From G963692885 sp964658655 (GTDB taxonomy: Bacteria; Acidobacteriota; Terriglobia; Terriglobales; Acidobacteriaceae): DNA of 64,000 bases. Positions 17,375-26,517 of this stretch are shown here, piece by piece. Within the stretch, counting starts at the first letter, position 1, and every line of letters starts with the position of its first letter. Below the pieces are notes generated by a model, which was not told the origin of the DNA, did no database searches, and saw nothing but the letters and a program-made list of their open reading frames with translations. Position numbers and translations under genes: made by a program. The DNA lies in contig CAZZZL010000007.1 of assembly GCA_964658655.1 (NCBI GenBank), forward strand, positions 87,581 to 151,580, given 5' to 3'.

Positions 17375-20300
17375 TGCCCTGCCTTGCCTTTTACCTGCGA
17401 TTGAATAACTAGGCTGTTCTTGAATCCCTGCGAAGTTATATATCGGGTGTGATATGTCTGCCAATCCTTCGGATGATGCCGGTATATCCAGTCGTCCTCC
17501 AGTTTGCCGGGCGGAGAATCGTAGTCGCGCCGTGCATGATAGGGATAGGGCAGAACTGTTTGCGAATAAGACGAGTTATAGTCGCCGTCCTTGATCCAGC
17601 CGTCGCCCGCAATCACGAAATCACGCACCCAGCCTGTCGGTGGAGGGGGCGGCGCAGCAAAGCGTAGTGACATTTCATCCCCGGCGTTCATAACGACGTA
17701 GCGGTCGTCTATTCCAGTAAGTAACTCGCGCACGTCGCCGAAGCGCGTGTAGTAGCCCTCCAGATCACGCCAGCGCTGAGTTGTCCCGGATAAGTGGTTA
17801 TAGTCCGGGATTTCGGGAGACGACATATTTGCCTGATGATTGGTTGAGAATCCGCGATAGTGGAGATCCGCCGACTCGGGAGCTATACGCTGGACGCGCA
17901 TTCCTCCAGCCGGCAAACCCTGCGCCCACTCGATCTGATCCCAGTACACCTCGAGATTTGTGCGCAGTCGCACACGATGAGGTGCGCCCGGCGTGAACAT
18001 GCCGCTCAAATCGAAGAGGCAGATCTTGTTGCGCCCTGCCGGGAAGCCGAGGTTCGGTTTCGCGACCCGCCATCCGCCGCGACCGTCCGGCACTTCAAGG
18101 CTGAGCCACTCAGGCTTCGGTGCACTGCCCTGGCTCATCGCGATATTGACGGATGAATCCGAGGGATGCAGCCAGCCCTTCGCAATCAGATATGTGGGAC
18201 CATTTGCAGGTAAGGTACGCGGCAACTCAACTTCGACGTAGTGATCACGTGTCACGCCCTGGTATTGGCCGCGGCCAAAATTATCAAGATACTTCCCGTC
18301 AAGCTTGCTGACGATAGCTGTAACATCGTTGCCGCCGTCGTCCGTGGCACTTATGACTGGTTGCGGCTCGGCGACTTTCGTGATGGCCAGCTTGACCGCA
18401 GGTACATCGAAACGCTCGTCGGTAAAAATCTCGGTACCCTCGGGATGGTCGACAGCCGTGAGCGCCATCGAATCGTAGTAATACGTCTCCCAAAGCTCGC
18501 CCGTCACGCGGAGATCGTAATAACCATCTCGCGCTACGAGTTGATCGCGGCCGATCTTATACCATTCTTCCGTTGCAGCTATCTTCGCGGACCCAAGCGC
18601 ATTGATACGTAGCCCGATCGCTGCACCCCATGGCACTGAGTCCTTCACAAAATTCATGCCATGACCATCCCACGCAAACAAAAATGGGCATGAGCCCTTC
18701 AGCCGCTGTTCAGTGACAATCTGCTGATCGGCTTTTAGGTTAAACTCAGCCCGCACCGAGCCATTTGGCCAGAAAATTCGCGCGACATCCGCTTGCTTTG
18801 CATCTCCCAATCCGAAGTGGAGTGCAGGCCCATTCATTGGCTGCTTTTGTGTCAGCAAGCCTGCTCGCATTTCAATCTCGCCGCCTATTCCAAACGAGTT
18901 GATTCTCTGATCGCCCGTCGCCACTTTGGCCCGCGGACGAATGATCTGCCAGCGGTAGTCCTGTGTAGCGCGGTTCGTCGCGACAGAAAGTCTTGCATCT
19001 TGTGTGAGCCCAACCAGTGAGAGCCGACCGTCGCTCTTCAAATCAGCAACTGCGAAAACATTCTCTGAAATCGGTTGAGCTAAAGGCTGCAGCGTGCCAC
19101 TTCCATCCTGCAGCCATACGAGGGACTGACTCTTACTTGAAAACAGCAGGTCGACTGCGCCGTTGTTGTCCAGGTCAGCCGCATACAAATGTACATCGCC
19201 ATCCAGCGTACCTTGTGGATGCGGGACGCTAGCGATCTGCCTCGTCGACCACTTTTTTCCGTCGTTTTGCGCGAAGATACTGAGAATTTGGCCGTCTTCT
19301 TTGACGACAACGAGGTCAAGCGCTGCACCGTCGCCAAGGTCGGCGACAGTGATTGCTTTCACCCCCTGCAGATCAGGCAAAGGCGTCTCCGCAAACTTGC
19401 CCGATCGCTGATTGAGAAAAATATGCAGGCGGCCCGACTGATCGATCATGGCCGCATCCGGATTACCGTCTCCGTTCAGATCGACCCAGACCAGTTGCTG
19501 CAGCCCTGCAACTCCGCTGAATGGACGCGCTGGCGTAAATGTGCCGTCTCCGTTGTTGCGGAGCAGGATGGGAGGACCCGCACGGACGCCAAGTAGAAGA
19601 TCGAGGTCCCCATCTGCCTCGATATCCAATGCCCATGCACCGGTGTACTTTGCATTCAGAACACCGGCGGGAAGTTTCGTAGCTGCACTCACATCGGTGA
19701 AGCGAGCCGGCGAATCCTGGCGGAAGAATCGCACACCCCCGCCGCCAGCCAGCACGATGTCCGTCTTGAAATCGTAGTTGAAATCAACAGGCAGAACGCT
19801 GTCTGCAGATGGCTGCAGGTTTTCGCCTCCCGAAGGAAATGGCAGGTCTGCTCCGCTGGCTAACAACAGGTGAGCGGCATTGGCCTGGGCAAGAATGGGC
19901 GCATCGTCACCGTTGGGATAGAACGCCCCCGCCCAGGTCCAAGCTTCCGTACTGGATCCTGATGCCGCGGGCAAAAACGTGATGCCAGTGTCAGCAGCCG
20001 CGGGGCGCGCCGATGGATTGGTGAGCCGGAGAAGCTGAGTCATGGGCTGAGCCCCTTCGCCCGGCTGCGCTTTCAAATCGGAAAGGTCGTTGCGAAAATC
20101 CGGCACCTGCATCAGTACATTTCGCAGGAAGACGGAGCGGGTCGCTGCTGACCGGGGATCAGGGCTCGCGGCCGCGGCCTGCAGCTGCGCCAATTGCTGC
20201 TTCACCTGCGGTGGCCAATCGCCCGAGTGTTGTTCGATCTTTGCTACGGCCTCTCGTAGCGCATTCGAATCCCCTCGCTTTGCAGTGACTCGGCTAAGCT

Positions 20301-20886
20301 CGAGCAACGCTGCGAGGTTGCCCGGATTGAGTGACAATATTTGCTGCATCAATTGCTGAAAATGTTCATCGCTCCCGGGATCTCCTTGCCGATCGATCTC
20401 AGCGGCGAGCGAATAGATGGCTTTCAGGTTTTTAGGATTGCGTGTGATTGCCTGTTGGAAGTCCGCAATCGCTCCAGCAGAATTGCCTCGTTCACTTTCC
20501 AGCAGACCTGATAAGTAATTCACCTGGTCATTATCGGGAGCCAGTGAATGTGCCCGCTGCAATCTTTCCGCTGCTGCATCGTAGGTGCGCTGGCGAAGGG
20601 CGAGAACGCCCCAGTTAGCCCATGCAGCAGGTTCACCAGGAGCCAGCTGCGTCGCTTCTGACAGACTGCTGTCAGCCCGCACATCGTCCCCTACCTGGAG
20701 CGCCGCGAGGCCCTGATAAAAGGCTGAAATAAACTTGATATAACCGGCTGATCCGTCTTTAGGCAACTTCGCCGTCGTCCGACAACCCGCCAGCATGAAG
20801 CAGATTACAAGACCAGCGACACTTAATGCCTGTGTAGGCAAGCTTCGGTAGCAGCCCTTTTCCCGGAAGCGAAACCAGTACGTCAC
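17371..20886 (-). CDS. TPR + FG-GAP + ASPIC/UnbV lipoprotein with conserved unknown C-terminal domain
   Basis: This 1171-residue protein starts at GTG. A signal peptide ends at the lipobox MLAGC (about Cys35), predicting a lipoprotein. TPR repeats span about residues 50-225, followed by a linker and weak FG-GAP repeats (DIEADGDLDL, DLNGDGNPDA) to about residue 640. An ASPIC-like segment follows (FGIGGEIEM, LHFGLG, FWPNGSV, about 660-730). The final 440 residues start at CPFLFAWDG and align in layout with the C-terminal domain of the gene at 5312-8731. It is the first gene of an operon with the UnbV-like and UnbU-like genes. Its domain order equals that of the 1139-residue protein, so the two are probably ancient paralogues bracketing the locus. 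Confidence 0.85.
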   Translation of the reverse strand: MTYWFRFREKGCYRSLPTQALSVAGLVICFMLAGCRTTAKLPKDGSAGYIKFISAFYQGLAALQVGDDVRADSSLSEATQLAPGEPAAWANWGVLALRQRTYDAAAERLQRAHSLAPDNDQVNYLSGLLESERGNSAGAIADFQQAITRNPKNLKAIYSLAAEIDRQGDPGSDEHFQQLMQQILSLNPGNLAALLELSRVTAKRGDSNALREAVAKIEQHSGDWPPQVKQQLAQLQAAAASPDPRSAATRSVFLRNVLMQVPDFRNDLSDLKAQPGEGAQPMTQLLRLTNPSARPAAADTGITFLPAASGSSTEAWTWAGAFYPNGDDAPILAQANAAHLLLASGADLPFPSGGENLQPSADSVLPVDFNYDFKTDIVLAGGGGVRFFRQDSPARFTDVSAATKLPAGVLNAKYTGAWALDIEADGDLDLLLGVRAGPPILLRNNGDGTFTPARPFSGVAGLQQLVWVDLNGDGNPDAAMIDQSGRLHIFLNQRSGKFAETPLPDLQGVKAITVADLGDGAALDLVVVKEDGQILSIFAQNDGKKWSTRQIASVPHPQGTLDGDVHLYAADLDNNGAVDLLFSSKSQSLVWLQDGSGTLQPLAQPISENVFAVADLKSDGRLSLVGLTQDARLSVATNRATQDYRWQIIRPRAKVATGDQRINSFGIGGEIEMRAGLLTQKQPMNGPALHFGLGDAKQADVARIFWPNGSVRAEFNLKADQQIVTEQRLKGSCPFLFAWDGHGMNFVKDSVPWGAAIGLRINALGSAKIAATEEWYKIGRDQLVARDGYYDLRVTGELWETYYYDSMALTAVDHPEGTEIFTDERFDVPAVKLAITKVAEPQPVISATDDGGNDVTAIVSKLDGKYLDNFGRGQYQGVTRDHYVEVELPRTLPANGPTYLIAKGWLHPSDSSVNIAMSQGSAPKPEWLSLEVPDGRGGWRVAKPNLGFPAGRNKICLFDLSGMFTPGAPHRVRLRTNLEVYWDQIEWAQGLPAGGMRVQRIAPESADLHYRGFSTNHQANMSSPEIPDYNHLSGTTQRWRDLEGYYTRFGDVRELLTGIDDRYVVMNAGDEMSLRFAAPPPPPTGWVRDFVIAGDGWIKDGDYNSSYSQTVLPYPYHARRDYDSPPGKLEDDWIYRHHPKDWQTYHTRYITSQGFKNSLVIQSQVKGKAGQ

Positions 20887-21242
20887 GTTGAAACTTTACC
20901 TAGTCTCGCTCCTTCATGCTGCAAGGATCGGATTGGAGAATAAACCTTTAAGGACTGATATCCAGCACTGACAGATGGGCGATCGACACGCCATCCGAGA
21001 CCGCTCTGCTAACACGGTAAGAGTATCGTAGGCAGTCTGCCTGAGACTGTCATCCACCGAAGTATGCGTGCAACTATCATCCTTTGGATGGAGGCATGGA
21101 AAAAGCGTGACGACATAGTGAGAGCTGCGGCTAAACTCCTCCCATATTTCGATATCGCCGAGGCAGCTCAGATCCATGCCAACTGATTACTAAACTGATC
21201 CCGACCAAGGCGCGCCTCTACCTGCGCGAGTGCTGAAATCAC
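20887..21242 (+). other. Divergent intergenic region
   Basis: These 356 bases separate the start of the minus-strand TPR/ASPIC operon from the start of the GH92 gene, so promoters for both should lie here. An inverted repeat CAGTCT (21033-21038) / AGACTG (21044-21049) with a 5-base loop extends by a G-U and a G-C pair and could be an operator. An 87-codon frame on the minus strand has no recognisable domain and I do not call it a gene. Confidence 0.4.
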
Positions 21243-23504
21243 ATGATGCTGAATCCTTACTTACGCGCGGCCGTGCGGGCAAAGTTCTCCACCCTCCTTT
21301 CCTGTGCGCGGTGCATGCTGGCCGGCTACTCCATTGCGGCATCAATCGCTCCACTGCATGCCGCTACCGAACCCATCGACTCGGTCAATGCTTACATCGG
21401 CTCTGGCAGCGGGTCAGTTGGGTATGGCGGCATGATGCCCTTTGTCGTCGAGCCATTTGGTATGACCAGTTGGACACCGCAGACGCGTCAGAATAAGTTA
21501 AGCGTCGTTTCCTACAAGTATGAGGACCCGGCAATCTCCGGCTTCATGGGCACGCATCAGCCGGCCATCTGGATGGGCGATTACGGCTATGTCACCCTGA
21601 TGCCGGAGATCGATAGCCTCAAGCTCAATCCTGAATCCCGACAACTGCCGTTCAAGCATTCCGACGAAGTGGCAGGACCGGATTACTACTCCGTCAAAAT
21701 GGACGCTGGCGCTTCCCGCACCATTCGCACCGAGATGACTGCGACGGACCATTGCGCTTATCTTCGCTTCACCTTTCCAGCCAACGCTTCATCGAGCATT
21801 GTGGTGGAAGCCTCGCGTCCGGGCACAGCCGGCCAGGCCATCGCTAATCGCGCGGAACACGAAATCACCGGCTACAACCCTGAGCGTGTCGACAGGGATC
21901 TGGGTCCGGTGGCGCTGCCAAAGTTCAAGGGCTACTTTGTCATCCAGTTCAACAAGCCCTTCAAGTCAGCCAGCCAGTATGGCGACCCGGCCAATCCATC
22001 TGCCGGTCCCATCGGCGCTGTAGCAACCTTTGTAACCAAAGATGGCGAACAGATCGAAGCAAGAATAGGCACATCCTTTATCAGCCTGGAACAGGCGCGT
22101 AAAAATCTGCATGCCGAGATCACCTCGTGGGACTTTGCTGCCACGCGGCGAGCCCTGCGCACCAACTGGAATAACAAACTCGGCCAGATCACCATGGACG
22201 GCGCAACTGAAGACCAGCGCAAAATCTTCTATACCGCCGTCTATCATGCCCTGCTTTATCCGCGGAACATGACAGAACAAGGCCACTATTACAGCGGTTT
22301 TGATGACAACATTCACACCGGCGAAAGCTACACCGATTACTCCATCTGGGATATTTTCCGCTGCGAATGGAGTTTCCTGACCCTCATGGCGCCCGAGCGT
22401 ATCGGCGGCATGACGCAGGCCTTATTGCAGGATTATCAGGAGGGCGGCTGGATGCCCACGTGGCCCAACCCTTCCTACACCAACATCATGATCGCCACGC
22501 ATGCGGACTCGCTCGTCGCCGAAGCAACAGCCAAGCATTTCAAAGGATTCGATCCACAACTCGCCTACGCTGCCGTCTACAAAGACGCCATGACGCCGCC
22601 CGATGACGACACAAAACTTCGATGGCATGACCGCGAGCCACACACTCCCTACGAAGCCCGGGCAGGCCTTACTTATCTGAAACAGCTGGGCTATATTCCG
22701 GTCGACAAGACCGACGAAGCCGCATCGAGTACGCTCGAAGATGCCTATGACGACTGGTGCGTCGCGCAGATGGCCAGGTCCTTAGGCAAGACGAGTGACT
22801 ATGACTTCTTCCTCAAGCGTTCACAGAACTACAAGCACCTCTTCAATCGACAGATCGGTCTGATGCAGGGCAAGAACTCCGACGGCTCCTGGGCTGACCT
22901 TAGTCAAGGATGGACGGAAGGCGATACCTGGGTCTACTCCTGGGCCGTCATGCATGACATTCCCGGCCTGTTGCAGTTGATGGGCGGTCGAGACAAGTAC
23001 AACGCCAAACTCGATGAATATTTTGCCCGCGGCCACAAAAAACATGGAAACGAGCCAAGCCACCATTACGGTTACTTATACGACTACAGTGGGCAGGCAT
23101 GGAAGACACAGGCCATAGTTCGCCAGATTGCTGCGAAAGAATATGCGAATCAGCCTTCCGGCCTGGACGGGGACGATGACTGCGGACAGATGTCAGCGTG
23201 GTACATCTTCACGGCGCTCGGCTTCTATCCAGTCAATCCCGCATCGGGCGACTATATGATCGGCAGTCCGCTGTTCACGCGCGCGACCTTGCATCTGGCA
23301 GATGGCAAGCACTTCACGGTCCTCGCCGAAAATAATTCTTCTACGAACGTTTACATTCAATCCGCCACACTGGATGGTAAGCCTCTGACCAAACCGGTGC
23401 TCCGTTATGACGACATTGTGCGTGGCTCGACACTCAAACTCGTCATGGGACCGCAGCCATCAAAATGGGGCGCAGACTGGAACCCCTCACCGCTCATTCC
23501 TTAA
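21243..23504 (+). CDS. Secreted alpha-mannosidase, glycoside hydrolase family 92
   Basis: This 753-residue protein has a signal peptide to about residue 40 (ASIAPLHA). The mature part opens with VNAYIGSG, typical of GH92. The (alpha/alpha)6 domain carries YTDYSIWDIFR, GGWMPTWPNPSYTN and GDDDCGQMSAWYIF, the family signatures, including acidic residues of the calcium-dependent inverting mechanism. GH92 enzymes remove alpha-1,2-, 1,3- or 1,6-linked mannose from high-mannose N-glycans or mannans in the periplasm or outside the cell. The ATG at 21243 has only a weak ribosome site. The gene overlaps the convergent xylulokinase-like gene by 4 bases. The linkage is not predictable from sequence alone. 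Confidence 0.92.
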   Translation: MMLNPYLRAAVRAKFSTLLSCARCMLAGYSIAASIAPLHAATEPIDSVNAYIGSGSGSVGYGGMMPFVVEPFGMTSWTPQTRQNKLSVVSYKYEDPAISGFMGTHQPAIWMGDYGYVTLMPEIDSLKLNPESRQLPFKHSDEVAGPDYYSVKMDAGASRTIRTEMTATDHCAYLRFTFPANASSSIVVEASRPGTAGQAIANRAEHEITGYNPERVDRDLGPVALPKFKGYFVIQFNKPFKSASQYGDPANPSAGPIGAVATFVTKDGEQIEARIGTSFISLEQARKNLHAEITSWDFAATRRALRTNWNNKLGQITMDGATEDQRKIFYTAVYHALLYPRNMTEQGHYYSGFDDNIHTGESYTDYSIWDIFRCEWSFLTLMAPERIGGMTQALLQDYQEGGWMPTWPNPSYTNIMIATHADSLVAEATAKHFKGFDPQLAYAAVYKDAMTPPDDDTKLRWHDREPHTPYEARAGLTYLKQLGYIPVDKTDEAASSTLEDAYDDWCVAQMARSLGKTSDYDFFLKRSQNYKHLFNRQIGLMQGKNSDGSWADLSQGWTEGDTWVYSWAVMHDIPGLLQLMGGRDKYNAKLDEYFARGHKKHGNEPSHHYGYLYDYSGQAWKTQAIVRQIAAKEYANQPSGLDGDDDCGQMSAWYIFTALGFYPVNPASGDYMIGSPLFTRATLHLADGKHFTVLAENNSSTNVYIQSATLDGKPLTKPVLRYDDIVRGSTLKLVMGPQPSKWGADWNPSPLIP

Positions 23505-24970
23505 GCGGTTGCGTTTCTCAGCGCTGGATACAGACGACGATAGCGCGGATACGCTTCCCGCATCACTTCACCATCGACTGGCTTGATCACGTCAGCAACA
23601 CGGATCGTCGCCGCACACGCTGCCTGCACAGAAGGCCACGCATCGACGCCGGTTCCGGCCAGCAGCGCGGCGCCGAAAGCACCACCCTCTTCAGCTTCCA
23701 GCAACTCGACTGGATGGTTGTAGACGTCGGCCTGAATCTGCCGCCAGAGCGACCCGCGCGCACCACCACCCCCCAGACGGATGCTTTCGACCGGGATGCC
23801 GAGTTCGGCGAAAAGCGTGAACGAGTCCTTGAGACTGAACGCAACGCCTTCAAGCACGGCACGGACGAAATGTCCCAGCGTGTGCGAAGCAGAGATGCCG
23901 ACAAACGCGGCTCGTGCCGAAGGATCAAGGTGTGGCGTCCGCTCTCCGAAAAGATAGGGCAGCCAGAACATGCCGTCCGACCCCGCCCGCACGGTTGCAG
24001 CCAGTGCCGTCAGTTCGTCATAAGTCCTGTCGGGTGCGAAGGTGTCGCGCACATAGCGAAGGCTCAAGCCCGCTCCATTCGTCACACCCATCACGTGCCA
24101 CAGACCAGGAGCCGCATGGCAGAAGGTATGCAGTCTGCCTCTGGGATCCTTCGTCGGCGTCGCGGTCGAAGCGAACACTACGCCGGAGGTCCCGATGGTT
24201 GCCGAGACCGAGCCCGGTTCGAGAATGCCCATGCCCACTGCGCCTGCTCCCTGGTCACCCGAACCCGCGACAACGGGCGTACCCGCAGCGAGACCAGTCG
24301 CACTATGAGCATCTTCCGTCACGCGCGCACACACCTCGGGTCCCTCGAAGAGTCGCGGCAGCCAGGCAATCGGTATTCCAGCAGCCTCTGCTACCTCGCT
24401 GGACCAGCGCCGATGCGTCACATCCAGCAGCAATGTTCCTGAGGCTTCCTGCATGTCCATCGAGTATTCGCCAGTGAGTCGAAAACGTACGTAGTCCTTG
24501 GGGCAAAGCACGTGCCTGATCCTCGCAAAGATCGCCGGCTGGTGTTCGCGCACCCATAGCAGTTTGGTCAGTGTGAAATTTGGCAGTGCCGGGTTGCAGG
24601 TCAGCTCAATGAGCCGCTCATAGCCGATCGTCTCCGTAAGCCAGTCGCACTGCGGCTGGGTTCTCTGGTCGCACCAGATGAGCGCGGGACGCAGTACCTT
24701 TCCGTCGCCGTCGAGCATCACGCAGCCGTGCATCTGACCCGTCAGCCCCACCGATTCAACGACGCGCCCCTCATTCACCGCCCACTTCACGACACCGCGG
24801 ATGGCAATCTGCGCGGCCCGCCACCAGTCGTGTGGATCCTGTTCAGCCCAGCCGATCTCAGCTGATTGCATTGCGGCATGTTCTGCCGATTCCGATGCAA
24901 CCACCCGCCCGTCCCTGTCGACCAGGATGGCCCGTGTGCCGCCAGTACCTACATCCACACCCAGAAACAT
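23501..24970 (-). CDS. xylB: Xylulokinase-like FGGY carbohydrate kinase
   Basis: This 489-residue protein has the usual length. The N-terminal phosphate loop is GVDVGTGGTRA, and GWAEQDPHDWW and GLTGQMHGCVMLD are characteristic of XylB. GSGDQGAGAVGMG near residue 235 and RLGGGGARGSLWRQIQAD near 400 form the second half of the ATP and sugar site. Xylulokinase phosphorylates D-xylulose with ATP to feed the pentose phosphate pathway. GAGG upstream of the ATG supports the start. It is divergent from the sugar symporter gene across 171 bases. The specificity within FGGY kinases is inferred. Confidence 0.88.
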   Translation of the reverse strand: MFLGVDVGTGGTRAILVDRDGRVVASESAEHAAMQSAEIGWAEQDPHDWWRAAQIAIRGVVKWAVNEGRVVESVGLTGQMHGCVMLDGDGKVLRPALIWCDQRTQPQCDWLTETIGYERLIELTCNPALPNFTLTKLLWVREHQPAIFARIRHVLCPKDYVRFRLTGEYSMDMQEASGTLLLDVTHRRWSSEVAEAAGIPIAWLPRLFEGPEVCARVTEDAHSATGLAAGTPVVAGSGDQGAGAVGMGILEPGSVSATIGTSGVVFASTATPTKDPRGRLHTFCHAAPGLWHVMGVTNGAGLSLRYVRDTFAPDRTYDELTALAATVRAGSDGMFWLPYLFGERTPHLDPSARAAFVGISASHTLGHFVRAVLEGVAFSLKDSFTLFAELGIPVESIRLGGGGARGSLWRQIQADVYNHPVELLEAEEGGAFGAALLAGTGVDAWPSVQAACAATIRVADVIKPVDGEVMREAYPRYRRLYPALRNATA

Positions 24971-25141
24971 AATCGTCCTCTTTAAATCGCTTTAGCGCCG
25001 GAACCATATTCGCAGAAGACCGCCTCGACACGCAGCATTTCAGGAATTTATCCGCCGGAAGGGCGCTCGAACTGCGTAAGATAAGTACCAGCAAATTCAG
25101 ACTTCATCCGCTGCAATCATCACCCTCAGGAATTCCAGACA

Positions 25142-26437
25142 ATGGCATCGATCTCCGCAGAATCGGCAGCGCGTATACAAGCAGGTGGTAATCCGAAAAG
25201 CTATACAGTCCCCCTGATCCTGATGGTGTCGCTCTACTTCGGCATCGGCTTTATTACCTCGCTCAATGACATCCTGGTACCGCATTTCAAGCTCGCCTTT
25301 CATCTGACCAACGTGCTGGCACTGCTGGTCCAGATGTGTTTTTTCGGCGCCTATTTCGTCATGTCCGTTCCCTCCGGATGGATTATCGGTCGCATTGGTT
25401 CCAAAGCCGGGATCGCCGCCGCCCTGCTCACCATGTGCGTGGGATTATTGCTCTTCCTGCCTGCATCTATCCTCATCTCCTATCCACTCTTTCTTTTCGC
25501 ACTTTTTGTTGTCGGAAGCGGACTGGCGCTTCTGCAGGTCGCCATCAATCCATATGTGGGAGCACTCGGAAAGCCGGAGACGGCTTCAGCCCGGCTCAAT
25601 CTCTGCGGTTTTTTAAACTCCTTCGCGACCACGATTGCCCCACTCCTTGGCGCGGCCTTCATCTTTGTCGCAGAAGGCGCCACAACCTTCCAGTTGCTTC
25701 ACTCGGTGCGCGTCCCCTACCTGCTCCTCGCACTTGCAGCTTTCCTGATGGCTGCAATCGTGTGGCGGGTTCATCTGCCTGACCTCATCGAGAAGGCGAC
25801 AGACACCACCTCGGTCGACCTGGCAACCGGTAAGACCAGCGCCTGGCAGTTCCGCAACCTTCGCTACGGTGCTGCTGCAATTTTTTTCTACGTGGGCGCG
25901 GAAGTCGCCATCGGCAGCGTCATGATCAACTTTCTGGGCCAGCCGGAAATGGGCAGCATGCCCCATGAAGTAGCAGCGAAGTACGTGTCCCTTTATTGGG
26001 GAGGCGCCATGGTCGCTCGCCTTATCGGCTTCTTCGCTATGCAGAAGATCAACGCCAGGAATGCACTGGCCTTTGTCGCGATACTTGGCACCATTGCCGT
26101 CACCCTGACCATCTTCGGCCACGGTCCCCTGGCTCTGTGGGCGATTGTGTCCTGCGGCCTCTTCAACTCGGTGATGTGGCCATGCATTTTTCCCATGTCC
26201 GTCGAAGGGCTCGGCCGCTTCACCAGCCAGGGTTCCGGCATCCTCGTCACCATGGTCGTGGGCGGTGCCCTCATTCCCGAGGCACAGGGATGGCTCGCCG
26301 ACCATTACGGCTATCAGCACAGCTATGCTGTTGTCCTCATCTGTTACCTCTACGTCCTGTTCTTTGCGATCAGTGGTTATCGCAAACAGGAGATAGGTGT
26401 CGACGCCTCGGAAAGTCTGCCGCCCGCCGTCGCATAA
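25142..26437 (+). CDS. MFS sugar symporter, FucP/GluP-like
   Basis: This 431-residue protein has about 12 predicted transmembrane helices. Helix 1 contains LYFGIGFITSLNDILVPHFK, the typical opening of the L-fucose:H+ / glucose-galactose symporter branch (FHS family). NPYVGALGKPETASARLNLCG near residue 140 is another hallmark of this group. It should import a monosaccharide across the inner membrane driven by protons. Its neighbours are a GH92 mannosidase, an FGGY kinase and a GH18 enzyme, so mannose, fucose or a pentose are reasonable cargoes. The start has AGGAA nine bases upstream. Confidence 0.88.
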   Translation: MASISAESAARIQAGGNPKSYTVPLILMVSLYFGIGFITSLNDILVPHFKLAFHLTNVLALLVQMCFFGAYFVMSVPSGWIIGRIGSKAGIAAALLTMCVGLLLFLPASILISYPLFLFALFVVGSGLALLQVAINPYVGALGKPETASARLNLCGFLNSFATTIAPLLGAAFIFVAEGATTFQLLHSVRVPYLLLALAAFLMAAIVWRVHLPDLIEKATDTTSVDLATGKTSAWQFRNLRYGAAAIFFYVGAEVAIGSVMINFLGQPEMGSMPHEVAAKYVSLYWGGAMVARLIGFFAMQKINARNALAFVAILGTIAVTLTIFGHGPLALWAIVSCGLFNSVMWPCIFPMSVEGLGRFTSQGSGILVTMVVGGALIPEAQGWLADHYGYQHSYAVVLICYLYVLFFAISGYRKQEIGVDASESLPPAVA

Positions 26438-26497
26438 TCGCGAATTAGTACCATCGCAAAAGCCCCGGTGTCTCTTCGACATACGGGTCTTTGTATT

Positions 26498-26515
26498 GCC
26501 TGCAAACTGCAGGGC
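26498..26515 (+). terminator. Weak hairpin between convergent genes
   Basis: CCTGCA and TGCAGG form a 6-base-pair stem with a 3-base loop, followed on the plus strand by CACTACTCTTTT. It lies between the convergent symporter and GH18 genes and may end the symporter transcript. The stem is short and the T-tract is interrupted. Confidence 0.3.
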
Positions 26516-26517
26516 CA

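Noticed and set aside
12799..20886. Enediyne biosynthetic cluster
   Set aside because: UnbU- and UnbV-type genes are present, but there is no enediyne polyketide synthase, thioesterase or UnbL gene anywhere in the window.
20914..21177. 87-codon minus-strand gene upstream of the TPR/ASPIC operon
   Set aside because: There is no ribosome site or family match, and the region must hold promoters for two divergent genes.
23465..24442. 325-codon plus-strand frame opposite xylB
   Set aside because: It overlaps a complete FGGY kinase gene and reads as Arg/Ser/His-rich noise.
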